Positions 7,574 to 61,603 of a stretch of 64,000 bases of DNA are shown here, one piece after another. The DNA lies in NCBI GenBank assembly GCA_029339505.1, contig JAQISU010000032.1, positions 5,704,001 to 5,768,000 on the forward strand, read 5' to 3'. The notes below the pieces were generated by a model that was given only the letters and a program-made list of their open reading frames with translations, was not told the origin of the DNA and did not search any database. The first letter of the stretch is position 1; each line of letters begins with the position of its first letter. Source of the stretch: Unio delphinus. Its lineage: Eukaryota > Mollusca > Bivalvia > Unionida > Unionidae. Both the position numbers and the translations under genes were made by a program.

Positions 7574-8518
7574 ATGATTGATATTTGGGGGAGATCTTTG
7601 AAACCCAAACCCGATGGCACTGCACCACCTGATTCTGTCAAGGATATAACAAAAAAAATTAAAGATGAAATCGCTGAGACGTTGAACTTAACAAATGTTG
7701 ATCCTAATGAAATAGTTGTATTTCAGGACAAACAGGGTAAATTGAAATCTAGTAATATTTCTCTGGATGATATTTTAGTTAAACAACAAAACGCAATCGA
7801 GAACACCGTTGCGTTATTTTCCGATCAGGGTAAATTGAAATCCAGTAATATTTCTCTGGATGATATTTTGGTTAAACAACAAAACGCAATCGAGGATACT
7901 ATCGCGTTATTTTCCGATCAGGGTAAACTCAAACCGGGTGTACTCGTTTCGACGATTACAGATCGATTAAAAACTCTCAACGATGAGTTAAACAATTCTC
8001 TGGCTGTACTAAAAATACTTGAATCTAAAATTGAAGATAACGGAAAACAGTTTATATCATTTCGTAGAAATATCATTGATAAATTTATTGGAACCCAGTT
8101 GGATAAAATTGAAATAAAACTCCCTGATATTAAAAAATCCATCGATGAGACGAAAACTTTCATTGAAGCCGTCAAAGGTGATTTTTCGAGGATGATAACA
8201 ATCATTGAAAAAACAAAAATTCCTCATGAGAAAACCAATAACGTAGTATATACAATCCAACACGGATCATTTGAGTGGACACCTACAAACAACAAATTAG
8301 ATATCACAGCTACTATCAAGGGTATTTATCGATTAACGCTGGTAGCACCAATTCAATTTAATATATCATCGTCGAGTTCATCCGGGGTCAACAATACGAT
8401 TTCAACGATCATCGACAAGGATAAAACTGAACGGTTAACGATAAAAGCTGATGATAAAAGTTTGGCTAAGGCATCAGTAACATGGTATCTGGAATTCGTA
8501 GCGGATTTAAGTAAATAA
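7574..8518 (+). CDS. Fibre-like protein with 31-residue tandem repeats
   Basis: The 314-residue product begins with a short Pro-rich head. A 31-residue unit running from GKLKSSNISLDDILV to ALFSDQ starts at 7736 and 7829, with a third partial unit at 7922 (93-bp period). A long heptad-like helical region (about 125-225) and a C-terminal beta-rich domain (about 228-314) with a Ser run near residue 268 follow. A head, repetitive shaft and terminal knob is how viral attachment fibres are built. Its place between protease and penton genes supports this. No direct homologue is recognised, so the role is inference. Confidence 0.6.
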   Translation: MIDIWGRSLKPKPDGTAPPDSVKDITKKIKDEIAETLNLTNVDPNEIVVFQDKQGKLKSSNISLDDILVKQQNAIENTVALFSDQGKLKSSNISLDDILVKQQNAIEDTIALFSDQGKLKPGVLVSTITDRLKTLNDELNNSLAVLKILESKIEDNGKQFISFRRNIIDKFIGTQLDKIEIKLPDIKKSIDETKTFIEAVKGDFSRMITIIEKTKIPHEKTNNVVYTIQHGSFEWTPTNNKLDITATIKGIYRLTLVAPIQFNISSSSSSGVNNTISTIIDKDKTERLTIKADDKSLAKASVTWYLEFVADLSK

Positions 8519-8542
8519 CTAAATTGAAAGGATTTCACAATT

Positions 8543-8560
8543 GAAAACGCTAGTGTTTTT
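8543..8560. terminator. CTAG-centred near-palindrome after the fibre-like gene
   Basis: GAAAACGCTAGTGTTTTT begins 25 bp past the stop codon and differs from the perfect 4606-4620 palindrome by one half-site base. Confidence 0.4.
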
Positions 8561-8569
8561 AAAATAAAA

Positions 8570-9115
8570 ATGATTTCATCAACTCAATGTCGCTATGATC
8601 AGGTCAGAGAATTTCAGAATAGACTCAAAACCCTCACTGAGGAGTATCAAATAAAAATAAAAAAATACCGACGAAGAATCACCGCAATTGATGTTATTAT
8701 ATACTCGGTGTCAAGCGTTCTCACTGGTGCCGGAATAATACTTGCATCTGTTACAATGATTGCCCCGGTCGTAGTTCCAATTTGCATTTCTGCGGTGGCT
8801 ACAATCGGGGGTATATTAACCGGGATAGCAAAAAAGATATCATCATGCAGCCAGAGTAAACTGCAGAATTACTTACTTCAATTTCATATTGCATCAACCG
8901 CATATTCGCAATTATCATTGATGATATCGTCGTCACTCGATAATACGATTATATCAGATAGTGAATTCTCAGCGATGGTCAGTATTTTTGATTCCGCGAT
9001 ATCGAAATTAGAGCGACAACATGAGTATAATAACAATGACAACACCGATGGAATCAGAAAACACGAACCCAAAAAACAAAATGATCTCAATAATATCAAC
9101 ATTACCAGATTGTGA
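8570..9115 (+). CDS. Two-helix membrane protein of the virion block
   Basis: The 181-residue product starts with a charged helical stretch (about 8-36) and a KKYRRR patch. Two long hydrophobic segments (about 40-63 and 64-88) form a likely membrane hairpin, followed by a helical domain and an Asn-rich polar tail. Small hairpin proteins of this design recur next to penton genes in Polinton-like elements. Its 3' end overlaps, out of frame, the start of a duplicated downstream reading frame. Confidence 0.6.
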   Translation: MISSTQCRYDQVREFQNRLKTLTEEYQIKIKKYRRRITAIDVIIYSVSSVLTGAGIILASVTMIAPVVVPICISAVATIGGILTGIAKKISSCSQSKLQNYLLQFHIASTAYSQLSLMISSSLDNTIISDSEFSAMVSIFDSAISKLERQHEYNNNDNTDGIRKHEPKKQNDLNNINITRL

Positions 9116-9271
9116 GTTCTCAGTGATGGTCAGTATTTATGATTCATCGATACCAAAATTAGAAATAAATCATGAGTATAATGACGACACAGATGGAATT
9201 ACTTCAACGAGTAGTGGAGAACACGAACCCAGTACAAACAAGCATGATATCAATAACATCTACGAAACCCG
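8961..9271 (+). repeat. Imperfect tandem duplication of an overlapping gene junction
   Basis: Unit A (8961-9111) and unit B (9112-9271) start with closely matching GTGARTTCTCAGYGATGGTC sequences 151 bp apart. Each contains both the tail of the membrane protein in one frame and the beginning of the penton-like protein in another. Confidence 0.8.
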
Positions 9272-9278
9272 AGTTTAG
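9021..9278 (+). CDS. Chimeric 85-aa frame left by the junction duplication
   Basis: Residues 1-30 (starting MSIITMTTPMESENTNP) resemble the first residues of the penton-like protein encoded at 9172. Residues 31-85 (EFSVMVSIYDSSIPKLE onward) resemble the C-terminal tail of the membrane protein encoded at 8570. The frame therefore begins as a second penton start and ends as a second membrane-protein tail. Expression is unknown. It may be a by-product held open because both parent frames are constrained. Confidence 0.4.
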   Translation: MSIITMTTPMESENTNPKNKMISIISTLPDCEFSVMVSIYDSSIPKLEINHEYNDDTDGITSTSSGEHEPSTNKHDINNIYETRV

Positions 9279-10560
9279 TGTGAATTTCCCCTCTCCGATT
9301 CCAGTGAAGGAGATAGCGCTAGCAAAACTACGAGTGTATCACAGTTGGCCTAATATCAGATCAAAATCATTTGGTGGTCAACAACCGAATAATTCTTTAG
9401 TGTTTGCAAATAAGAATAAACCCGACGGAACTCCAGACTGGAACGTCGTTTCGATACCAACAGGGTCATACCAAATCGAACAAATCAATGATGAATTCGC
9501 GCGTAGAATAAAATCGATTACTGGAGTAGAGTCAAAAATCGCTATAACAGTTCATGAACCGACGCTATCATCCGCAATTGAGATAAGCACAGAAGGATAC
9601 GTAGTAGATATCTATCAAAGCTCAATAAGAACCGTACTAGGATGGCCTGAATTACCGCCCCAGAGTAAAACTCTGGAGGAAACCGTTGATTTACCAGAAC
9701 CACAAAAAACTGATTATGTCACAGACAGGATAAAACCTAAAAATCCAATAAGGAGTTATAAAAAATACAACATATTTATAGAGTTTTTTGGGTTAGCATA
9801 CGAACATAGGGCGGAGGGTGGACCATTGCAGGAATATAATTTTGTTAACGAACCTGAAATCATTAAAAATTTCACAGCAATGAATAATGATTTATCGCTG
9901 TTGTTAATATCTCTTAAATCCGGCTCTCTCAGCCGAGATGAATTTATCAGCGTCGTAGAAACATGCAATAAAATTATCGACGATATGGAAACATTTAATT
10001 CACAAATTATTCAAGTAATACTCGATGATAAAAACCCCACATCGAGAACAGGATTTGCAAATCAATATAAAATCCGCGTTGAAGATATCCCAACATTTAA
10101 ACTACCAGGATATAACGTACCGGAACTAAAAAAACTTCTCAGTGACACCATCGATATTGGTTTTAAAATAATTCATGATGCATGGAAAAAAACAGCATCA
10201 CCGGAAATAAAAATCCTCAAACACAATAATGACCCAGACGGTGGCGGCAGGCATATCGCTCCGTTCAACGTGAATATATCCTCAGTGATTGCGCTTAATT
10301 TAGTGTGTGATGTTATCGAAGGAAGCTATCAGATTAATCTAGAGCAATCAAATCAAGCTCAGCAAGGATATATTCTTTATTCATTTGCACCAACAGCTCC
10401 TCCAGGATTCCTAATTATTGAAAACCCAATTAATCCTGTCTACATGCGATGCCATAATAATTCATTAACCAGAATTAATTTCAAACTCACCGACCAGTCA
10501 AATAATCTGATTGATTTACAAGAAGAGGTGTTAGCGATTAGTCTGTTTGTGAGATCCTAA
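9172..10560 (+). CDS. Penton-like minor capsid protein
   Basis: The 462-residue product has two halves typical of Polinton penton proteins. The N-terminal half has a PTGSYQIEQIN segment (about 96-106), paired beta strands and an LGW at 156-158. The C-terminal half, from residue 371, begins SVIALNLVCDVIEGSY, continues through LYSFAPTAPPGF and ends with a DQSNNLIDLQEEVLAISLFVRS-like strand set. Between them lies a longer insert (about 170-350) with helical content, larger than a minimal single jelly roll needs. It would form the vertex capsomers. The start lies inside duplicated junction unit B, so alternative ATGs are possible. Confidence 0.8.
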   Translation: MSIMTTQMELLQRVVENTNPVQTSMISITSTKPEFSVNFPSPIPVKEIALAKLRVYHSWPNIRSKSFGGQQPNNSLVFANKNKPDGTPDWNVVSIPTGSYQIEQINDEFARRIKSITGVESKIAITVHEPTLSSAIEISTEGYVVDIYQSSIRTVLGWPELPPQSKTLEETVDLPEPQKTDYVTDRIKPKNPIRSYKKYNIFIEFFGLAYEHRAEGGPLQEYNFVNEPEIIKNFTAMNNDLSLLLISLKSGSLSRDEFISVVETCNKIIDDMETFNSQIIQVILDDKNPTSRTGFANQYKIRVEDIPTFKLPGYNVPELKKLLSDTIDIGFKIIHDAWKKTASPEIKILKHNNDPDGGGRHIAPFNVNISSVIALNLVCDVIEGSYQINLEQSNQAQQGYILYSFAPTAPPGFLIIENPINPVYMRCHNNSLTRINFKLTDQSNNLIDLQEEVLAISLFVRS

Positions 10561-10604
10561 AGACTCGATCAAATTATTTATTATTTTTGTTAACCCAGAA
10601 CTGA

Positions 10605-10630
10605 AATCACTAGTGATGAAATCACTAGCA
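10605..10630. terminator. CTAG-centred palindromes after the penton gene
   Basis: ATCACTAGTGAT at 10605-10616 is a perfect 12-bp palindrome, followed by a second half-like copy that runs into the terminal inverted-repeat arm at 10627. Confidence 0.4.
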
Positions 10631-10855
10631 GCAGAGAGGGTGGATGACAACAAGTTGCGACCAAAATTGATTAAAAAATCGTTTTCATTTTTTTAGTTAA
10701 AATGATTTCGTATGTAGATTTCAATCAATTTTTTTGTCTGAAAACGTTGTAGGGTTCGCCTTTTTTTGGTTAAAATAAGATTATAAGACGGCTCGTTTTA
10801 GGATTTCAATCAAATTTTGTCTGAAAACGTTGTAGGATTCACCCTCTCTGCTGCT
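10627..10855. repeat. Terminal inverted-repeat structure at the right end of the element
   Basis: The 16-mer AGCAGCAGAGAGGGTG at 10627-10642 is the exact reverse complement of 10840-10855, and looser complementarity extends inward for about 40 more bases. Between the arms are two units of about 85 bp sharing a motif that runs from GATTTCAATCAA to GTCTGAAAACGTTGTAGG (10717-10760 and 10802-10841). The outer edge at 10855 is taken as the element terminus. Both arms lie within 230 bp of each other at one end, which is not how a simple single terminal repeat looks. Confidence 0.6.
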
Positions 10856-11142
10856 CTTTGTGCTTTGCATACATCTAAAATGTAGTCTCCCTTTACACAA
10901 TCAATTATGGAGTTTGCAATTGATTATCTTATTGGTTTGCTCAACCAACTGATGATCGATTATAATCGATAATCAGAACAAAACTATTGTTGCTGATGAC
11001 ATTTCTGTTTATTTGTACTTGTAGAAAATGAGGAAATATAGGCAATTAGTAGATTGCCATGCCTAGAGATCATTAAGACATAGAGCCTTGGTTACCACTT
11101 TCAGCAAATCAGTAGCTACTTTCAAAAGTAATACAATATGTG

Positions 11143-11901
11143 ATGGGGCCCTGAATGGCTGAGTGGTCTGAAGAACTCACAGGTACAGATCACTGCCATC
11201 TCACCTCTGTTAGCATGGATTTGAGTCCCAGACTCGGCTAATGGGAAATATATGAGAAAGCTTGCCAGTAGCTTCTCATGGGTCAGTGATCTTTTCCTGG
11301 GTTTATCTGGGTTCTTCCTCCACCATTTATACAGGATGCCATGTATAGCCTATGTTGTGTTGAAAAATGGTGTTAAACCCAGTAACAACATGTGTCTTGT
11401 TGCAATGATTTTGTTTTATATTCTGATGGTAATGGGCCATGTGAGTGGGTGAGTGGCCTGAAGTGCTTGCTTACCAATAACTGCTATCTCACCTCAGTCC
11501 ATGTGAGTTCAAGTCTTTCAGGTTCAGCCAATATGAGTATGTCAGAAAACTTGCCTGAAACTTCCCATAGGTCAGGTGGTTGTTCCCTGGATTTTCCTAG
11601 GTTTATCCTCCACCAGTAATACTGGATGCCATGTATAGCCTATTCTGTAGGGGGCCCAGAGGGGCTGATTAGTCTAAAGTGCTCTCTGTTACAGATCACT
11701 GCCATCTCACCTCTGTCCGTGTGGGTCCAAGTCTCAGATTTGGCTAATGTGGGTATGTGATAAAGCTTGCCGCCAGTAGCTTCTTATGGGCCGGTGGCTC
11801 TTTCCAGGGTTTTACTGGGTTCTTCCTCCACCATTAATACTGACTGCCATTTATAGCCTATCATGTGCTGTTAATGGCATTAAACACTACAACAACCAGC
11901 C
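11143..11901 (+). repeat. Three head-to-tail SINE-A copies
   Basis: Copies run about 11143-11391, 11432-11649 and 11650-11901. Shared landmarks are a GGGCC-type start, a CTGCTATCTCACC/CTGCCATCTCACC segment, a CTTCCTCCACCA segment and a TGTATAGCCTA stretch near the end. Copies 1 and 3 end in a GTTAAACCC/ATTAAACAC tail with CAACAAC; the middle copy lacks this tail. Confidence 0.7.
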
Positions 11902-12793
11902 TATTGTGTATTTGAATACTAGCATTATGCCCACAACAGCAATATGTAATGGTAATAATCATTATAATTTAAAAAAAAAAAATAAAATTATGGGGACAAA
12001 TTTATCTATAAAAAGCTCAGTCCAAAATTGTGATGCTCTGTAATTTTGATCACAAAAGTTTAAAGAATGTGGGACTAGGCAAGATTGGGTATATGGTCAA
12101 TATTTATGTTTGAAAAGAAGAGAGGAAGGCAAACAAGTTCTGTTCTGATCAAGCCAGAAACACAAGAGGCTTAAGTGAATCCTGTTACATTTGGCTAATA
12201 TTAGATGTTGCTTGAGTGCTAAATAGGAAGAAAATTTTAGATAACAAAAGTAGAATCAAACTGCAAAGAACAAAGATCCTGATCTGCAGTAGCATAATCC
12301 ACCTGCTGATTAGGGTTTATCTTGCTTGTTCCACTAATTACTCATAACAGGCTGTACAGACTAAGATCAGTCATAGCATCATTCATTGGCAGATCTGGAT
12401 CTGTACAGTTTGTATTTGGACCCATCTTTTTGCAAGAGTGTACAACACTTTCTGATGGCAGGGTAGCTGTAAAAGGCACAAGATTTTATTCCTGATAATA
12501 TTTTGGGAAAACAGCAAAGTGGAAATGTTGGTTTTTGCCCTAGATTCATGTTTGTACTTGCAGTGCATGGTCAGATCTTATTTGTCTGGCACAAGCTGTT
12601 CCCATGGAGACACTATTTGTCTGGCACAAGCTGTTCCATGGAGACACATTTGTTGAACATGATTTGTGGATGAATGAATTTGATATTTAACAACTTGTTT
12701 TATATGGTTCCCATTTGCGGCAGCATGTAAATGTGATACATGTAGTTGGAAAATGGTGATTGTAATGATATGGCGTTCTCACACATTGGTAGA

Positions 12794-12795
<2 letters not shown>

Positions 12796-12824
<29 letters not shown>

Positions 12825-12850
12825 GAAATAATAATAATAATAATAGAAAT

Positions 12851-12885
<35 letters not shown>

Positions 12886-12886
12886 G
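12796..12886. repeat. AAT microsatellite
   Basis: A trinucleotide AAT run with a few GAA interruptions. It creates an asparagine-only open frame that is not a gene. Confidence 0.95.
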
Positions 12887-13022
12887 AGTTGTTTTATGAC
12901 TTTAACAGTTATTGTAATATCTAGCAGTTTATCTTCTCAAAGTTAACCTGAGTGTGTGTGTTTTGGGGTTTTAATGTAGTTTTAAAAAGATAAATCAGTC
13001 ATATTGCTACTATGTTTGCATT

Positions 13023-13270
13023 AGGACAGTTTATAGTGATGTCTTGCACTTGGTCACCATGCCACAGATATGTAGCATTATGTCCCACTCAGTCACATTA
13101 CCCTGACACCAGGCTGATTAGTCCTAACACTAACCTCTTAATGCTGAGCACCAAGCAAGGCAGCTGCTTGTACCATTTTTTTTACTCTTTGATATGACTT
13201 GGCCAGGGTTCAAACCCGCAACTAACTCCATCCGAGGCAGAGTCTCTAACCATTAGGCTATGGGAGAGTT
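13023..13270 (-). repeat. SINE-B (tRNA-derived), reverse copy
   Basis: Read on the minus strand, it has an A-box-like CCTAATGGTTAGAGA near 13250, a GGTTTGAACCC B-box-like sequence near 13210, and the CATTAAGAGGTTAGTGTTAGGA body found in other copies. Confidence 0.65.
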
Positions 13271-14700
13271 TGGTTGTCATCTCAACACCTTTTTATATGC
13301 CAATCATAGGGCAGAGTGTATTATAATATCTAGCTGGCTGTTACCAATTTTGTTCTGCACCAAAGATTCAGTTGTCCATAATATAAGACAGGTGACCTTT
13401 CCAGAGGGGAGTAAATTTATTATGAGAAGTTTATATAATGTACGTAGTAAGAAAGCTAATACTTCAAAGCATTTAATATCTTCGTCTAAAAGTAACATTA
13501 ATCATTTAAAGGTTCTTCTTGTTATAATAACAAAATTATTTTAACTGAATATGCATTAATAGTTCTTTTTCTTGGCGTAAGTATGATATGCGAGCAGGTA
13601 TTGTTGTCATGCACATTGTAAATGCATTCATAAATGTCATTTACATCTTGGTACATTCATAATTATCTTTCCATTTGCTCCATTTTTCCACTGCTGCTGA
13701 CTAATCTTCTTATCGGTTATGACTTTGTTTATTCAGATCATTTCAACATAAACTTGTTTTTTCGAGTCTTTTTTACATAGAATTGTTTAACAAGTCTCCC
13801 CCCCCCCCCCAAATTCGTTGAGTAGAATAACCTACTTTCTTCTGAAGTAATGTCTCTGTTAACGTGATGAAATGTTAATGTTTGGTAATGATTTATTATA
13901 TATAGTCCTTGGTTCTGAGTTAATAATTTGGATAATTTGGCATTGTAAGTGTTTGTGGGATTGGAGTTGTCATGGTTTGAAATGAAAGATATAATTTAGA
14001 TAATGTACGATTGGGGTTGGGCAATTGGGGCTAGGAAAAGATTTTATATGACAAGTTGAAATCTTGGCTAGTAATATGATTAAAACCAGATCTCAACTTT
14101 CCTATATGAAAATCTCATTATTACTGCTTAGGGTCATGTTCTGGTGATGCATTTCATTACCTACCGTAATAGCTAATTTTATCAGCCAACCAGATGAAGT
14201 ATTATATTTTTGCATTTGGGAGACTGAATAGCATGATTGAATAACATCAATGTGTGTTGATCTATTTGATCCATTTTCAGGTTTCTGAAAGCTGCTTTTT
14301 AATTGGCTAAATCAGAGGTCACCAAAATATGAACCCTAATCAGCCGCTGTGATTCTCACATAGAACAGTGAGATCTAATCTTAATCAGACTTTGGCTTTG
14401 TTGTCCAAGTTAAATTACATTTTATATTTTATAGTACATGCCCAGACTTCAGCACAGAATATACAACAAAGACTTATGTAAACTTTTTTTTTAGGAAAGT
14501 AGATAATTATAGAATTCTTTTTCACCTATGTTGTGATGGTACTGTGTATGTATGATCGCTTTGTAGGTCAAGAGATTGGTTGATTAATTGTTGTGTGTTG
14601 GCACATTAGTTTATGAAATGTTATGCAGTGCTGAATCAATTGGAGTTGAATGTCTTTTCCATCACAGTGTAGGCCTTGTCTGATCTAGTCTGAATTTGAA

Positions 14701-14957
14701 GTTGTTATTGGGTTTAACACCATTTTTCAGCACATGATAGGCTCTACATGGTGGCCAGTATTAATGGCAGAGGAAGAACATGGAAAACTCCCATATAGAA
14801 CCACTGAACCACGAGAAGCTACTGGTAAGGTTTCTCACATACCCACATTTGCCAAATATTAGACTCGAACCCATGCAAAGAGAGGTGAGATGGCAGTGAT
14901 ACGAAAAGGATAGCGCTTTACACCACTCTAAACCACTTGGCCATTTGGGTCCCCAGG
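14701..14957 (-). repeat. SINE-A, reverse copy
   Basis: It begins on the + strand with the reversed tail (GGGTTTAACACCATTTTTCAG) and ends at a GGGTCCCC boundary, matching the 11-kb copies. Confidence 0.65.
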
Positions 14958-16138
14958 TAGAATTTGAATCTGCACTATTTTGGTTGCATGCAATACACTG
15001 ATCCATGATGACCCCTTTTATCAAAGCACTCTAGTGCTTCTTTATATATTATCACTGACCTTGTTTGGCTCTCCCTTGTTTACAATAAGGCTCCATTCAG
15101 CCTGTACATTAATAATTTCCTGATGTCTTTTCATTTATACCAGTTCATGAAAGAGGATCCTATTTAACAATGTAACCTAGATTTTTTTGGTACTGTTTTG
15201 GTCTGGGATATTGTAGAATTTATTCAGTCATGTTTCAGAATCTGTCTGCACTTTTTCATAGTTCTGTCTGTATTCAGTAACTACATGCACACAATGAAGA
15301 TCAGTCTGTGATCTGTCACTTATATTTATGCATGTAGGTACATGCAACAAGCACACATAATTGTAAACAGTACACACTCCTATCTGCCAGTTGCTATGCA
15401 CCTGCAGCTCAGGGTAAGTACCATACGTGCTTATTAGTCCAAACATTAAAGACCCCGATCGGCTTTTGCATAGTACACCAGCAGATCTTGGTCTATGCAG
15501 TTTGTTAGGAGTAATCAGTTGAACAAACATGGATCATTATCTCCTATAGCATTATATGATGGCAGATCAGGGTCTGTGTTATTTGAAGTTGTATTTGTCT
15601 TGACATGCATGTATATACAGTAAGATGAACAATATTTAACATGGTAGATTGGTGCATAGATCACATGCAGATATAAATCTGCATTTGGCATTTTTATGTT
15701 TTTTTTTAAGATAGGTTTTTGAAGCTTTCAGATGTTTAAAGCTTATAGCTCAGAACTATTGTCAGCCTTTTCCAGTATTGATTCTGAATATTTGATTCAT
15801 ACTTTTTTGTGGCACTGTGGTGGCTTTCATATCTGCTATTGGATCATCCAGGATTAACTGCTATGGCATATCCTTGGGAAAGTTGCCTGAGCATAATAAA
15901 ATCTTCATGTGTAAAACACCAGAAATCAGAATTGCACATTGGAATATTTGGAATTTAATTCTTCAATTCATCATCATAACAAAGATCCTGCGCTGCAGTA
16001 GCATAATGCATAATGAGGGTAGACATTTAAACTTATATAAACTGTGTCAAAGCAGTATTGAAAGGTCTTGATAAGAACGAATTGTCTAACGTAGAATTTA
16101 TATTTGTTTTCTTGTAATATATTTCTCTTGTATTCCAG

Positions 16139-61603
<45,465 letters not shown>

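Larger units (their letters stand above)
1..10855. mobile_element. Endogenous Polinton/Maverick (adintovirus-like) element, right part
   Basis: This stretch holds the hallmark set of the Polinton/adintovirus group: family-B DNA polymerase, double-jelly-roll major capsid protein, penton-like protein, pVI-like minor capsid protein and adenain-like protease, all tightly packed. The polymerase reads left and all other genes read right. The right end is taken as about 10855, where an inverted-repeat arm ends and compact coding gives way to host-type repeats. The left end, and any integrase or packaging ATPase, would lie outside the window. Nearly every reading frame is open, which suggests a recent integration or a still-functional virus. 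Assignment to the group is firm from protein patterns; the exact boundary and target duplication are inferred. Confidence 0.9.
10856..16138. other. Host non-coding DNA upstream of the first recognised kinase exon
   Basis: I see no convincing exon here, although the N-terminal exon of the kinase may be in it or to the left of the element. Contents are three adjacent SINE-A copies (11143-11901), an AAT microsatellite (12796-12886), a reverse SINE-B (13023-13270), a poly-C tract near 13797, a reverse SINE-A (14701-14957) and palindromic elements near 12245-12420 and 15440-15605. Confidence 0.6.

Noticed and set aside
12746..12946. Poly-asparagine frame
   Set aside because: It is an AAT microsatellite read as codons.
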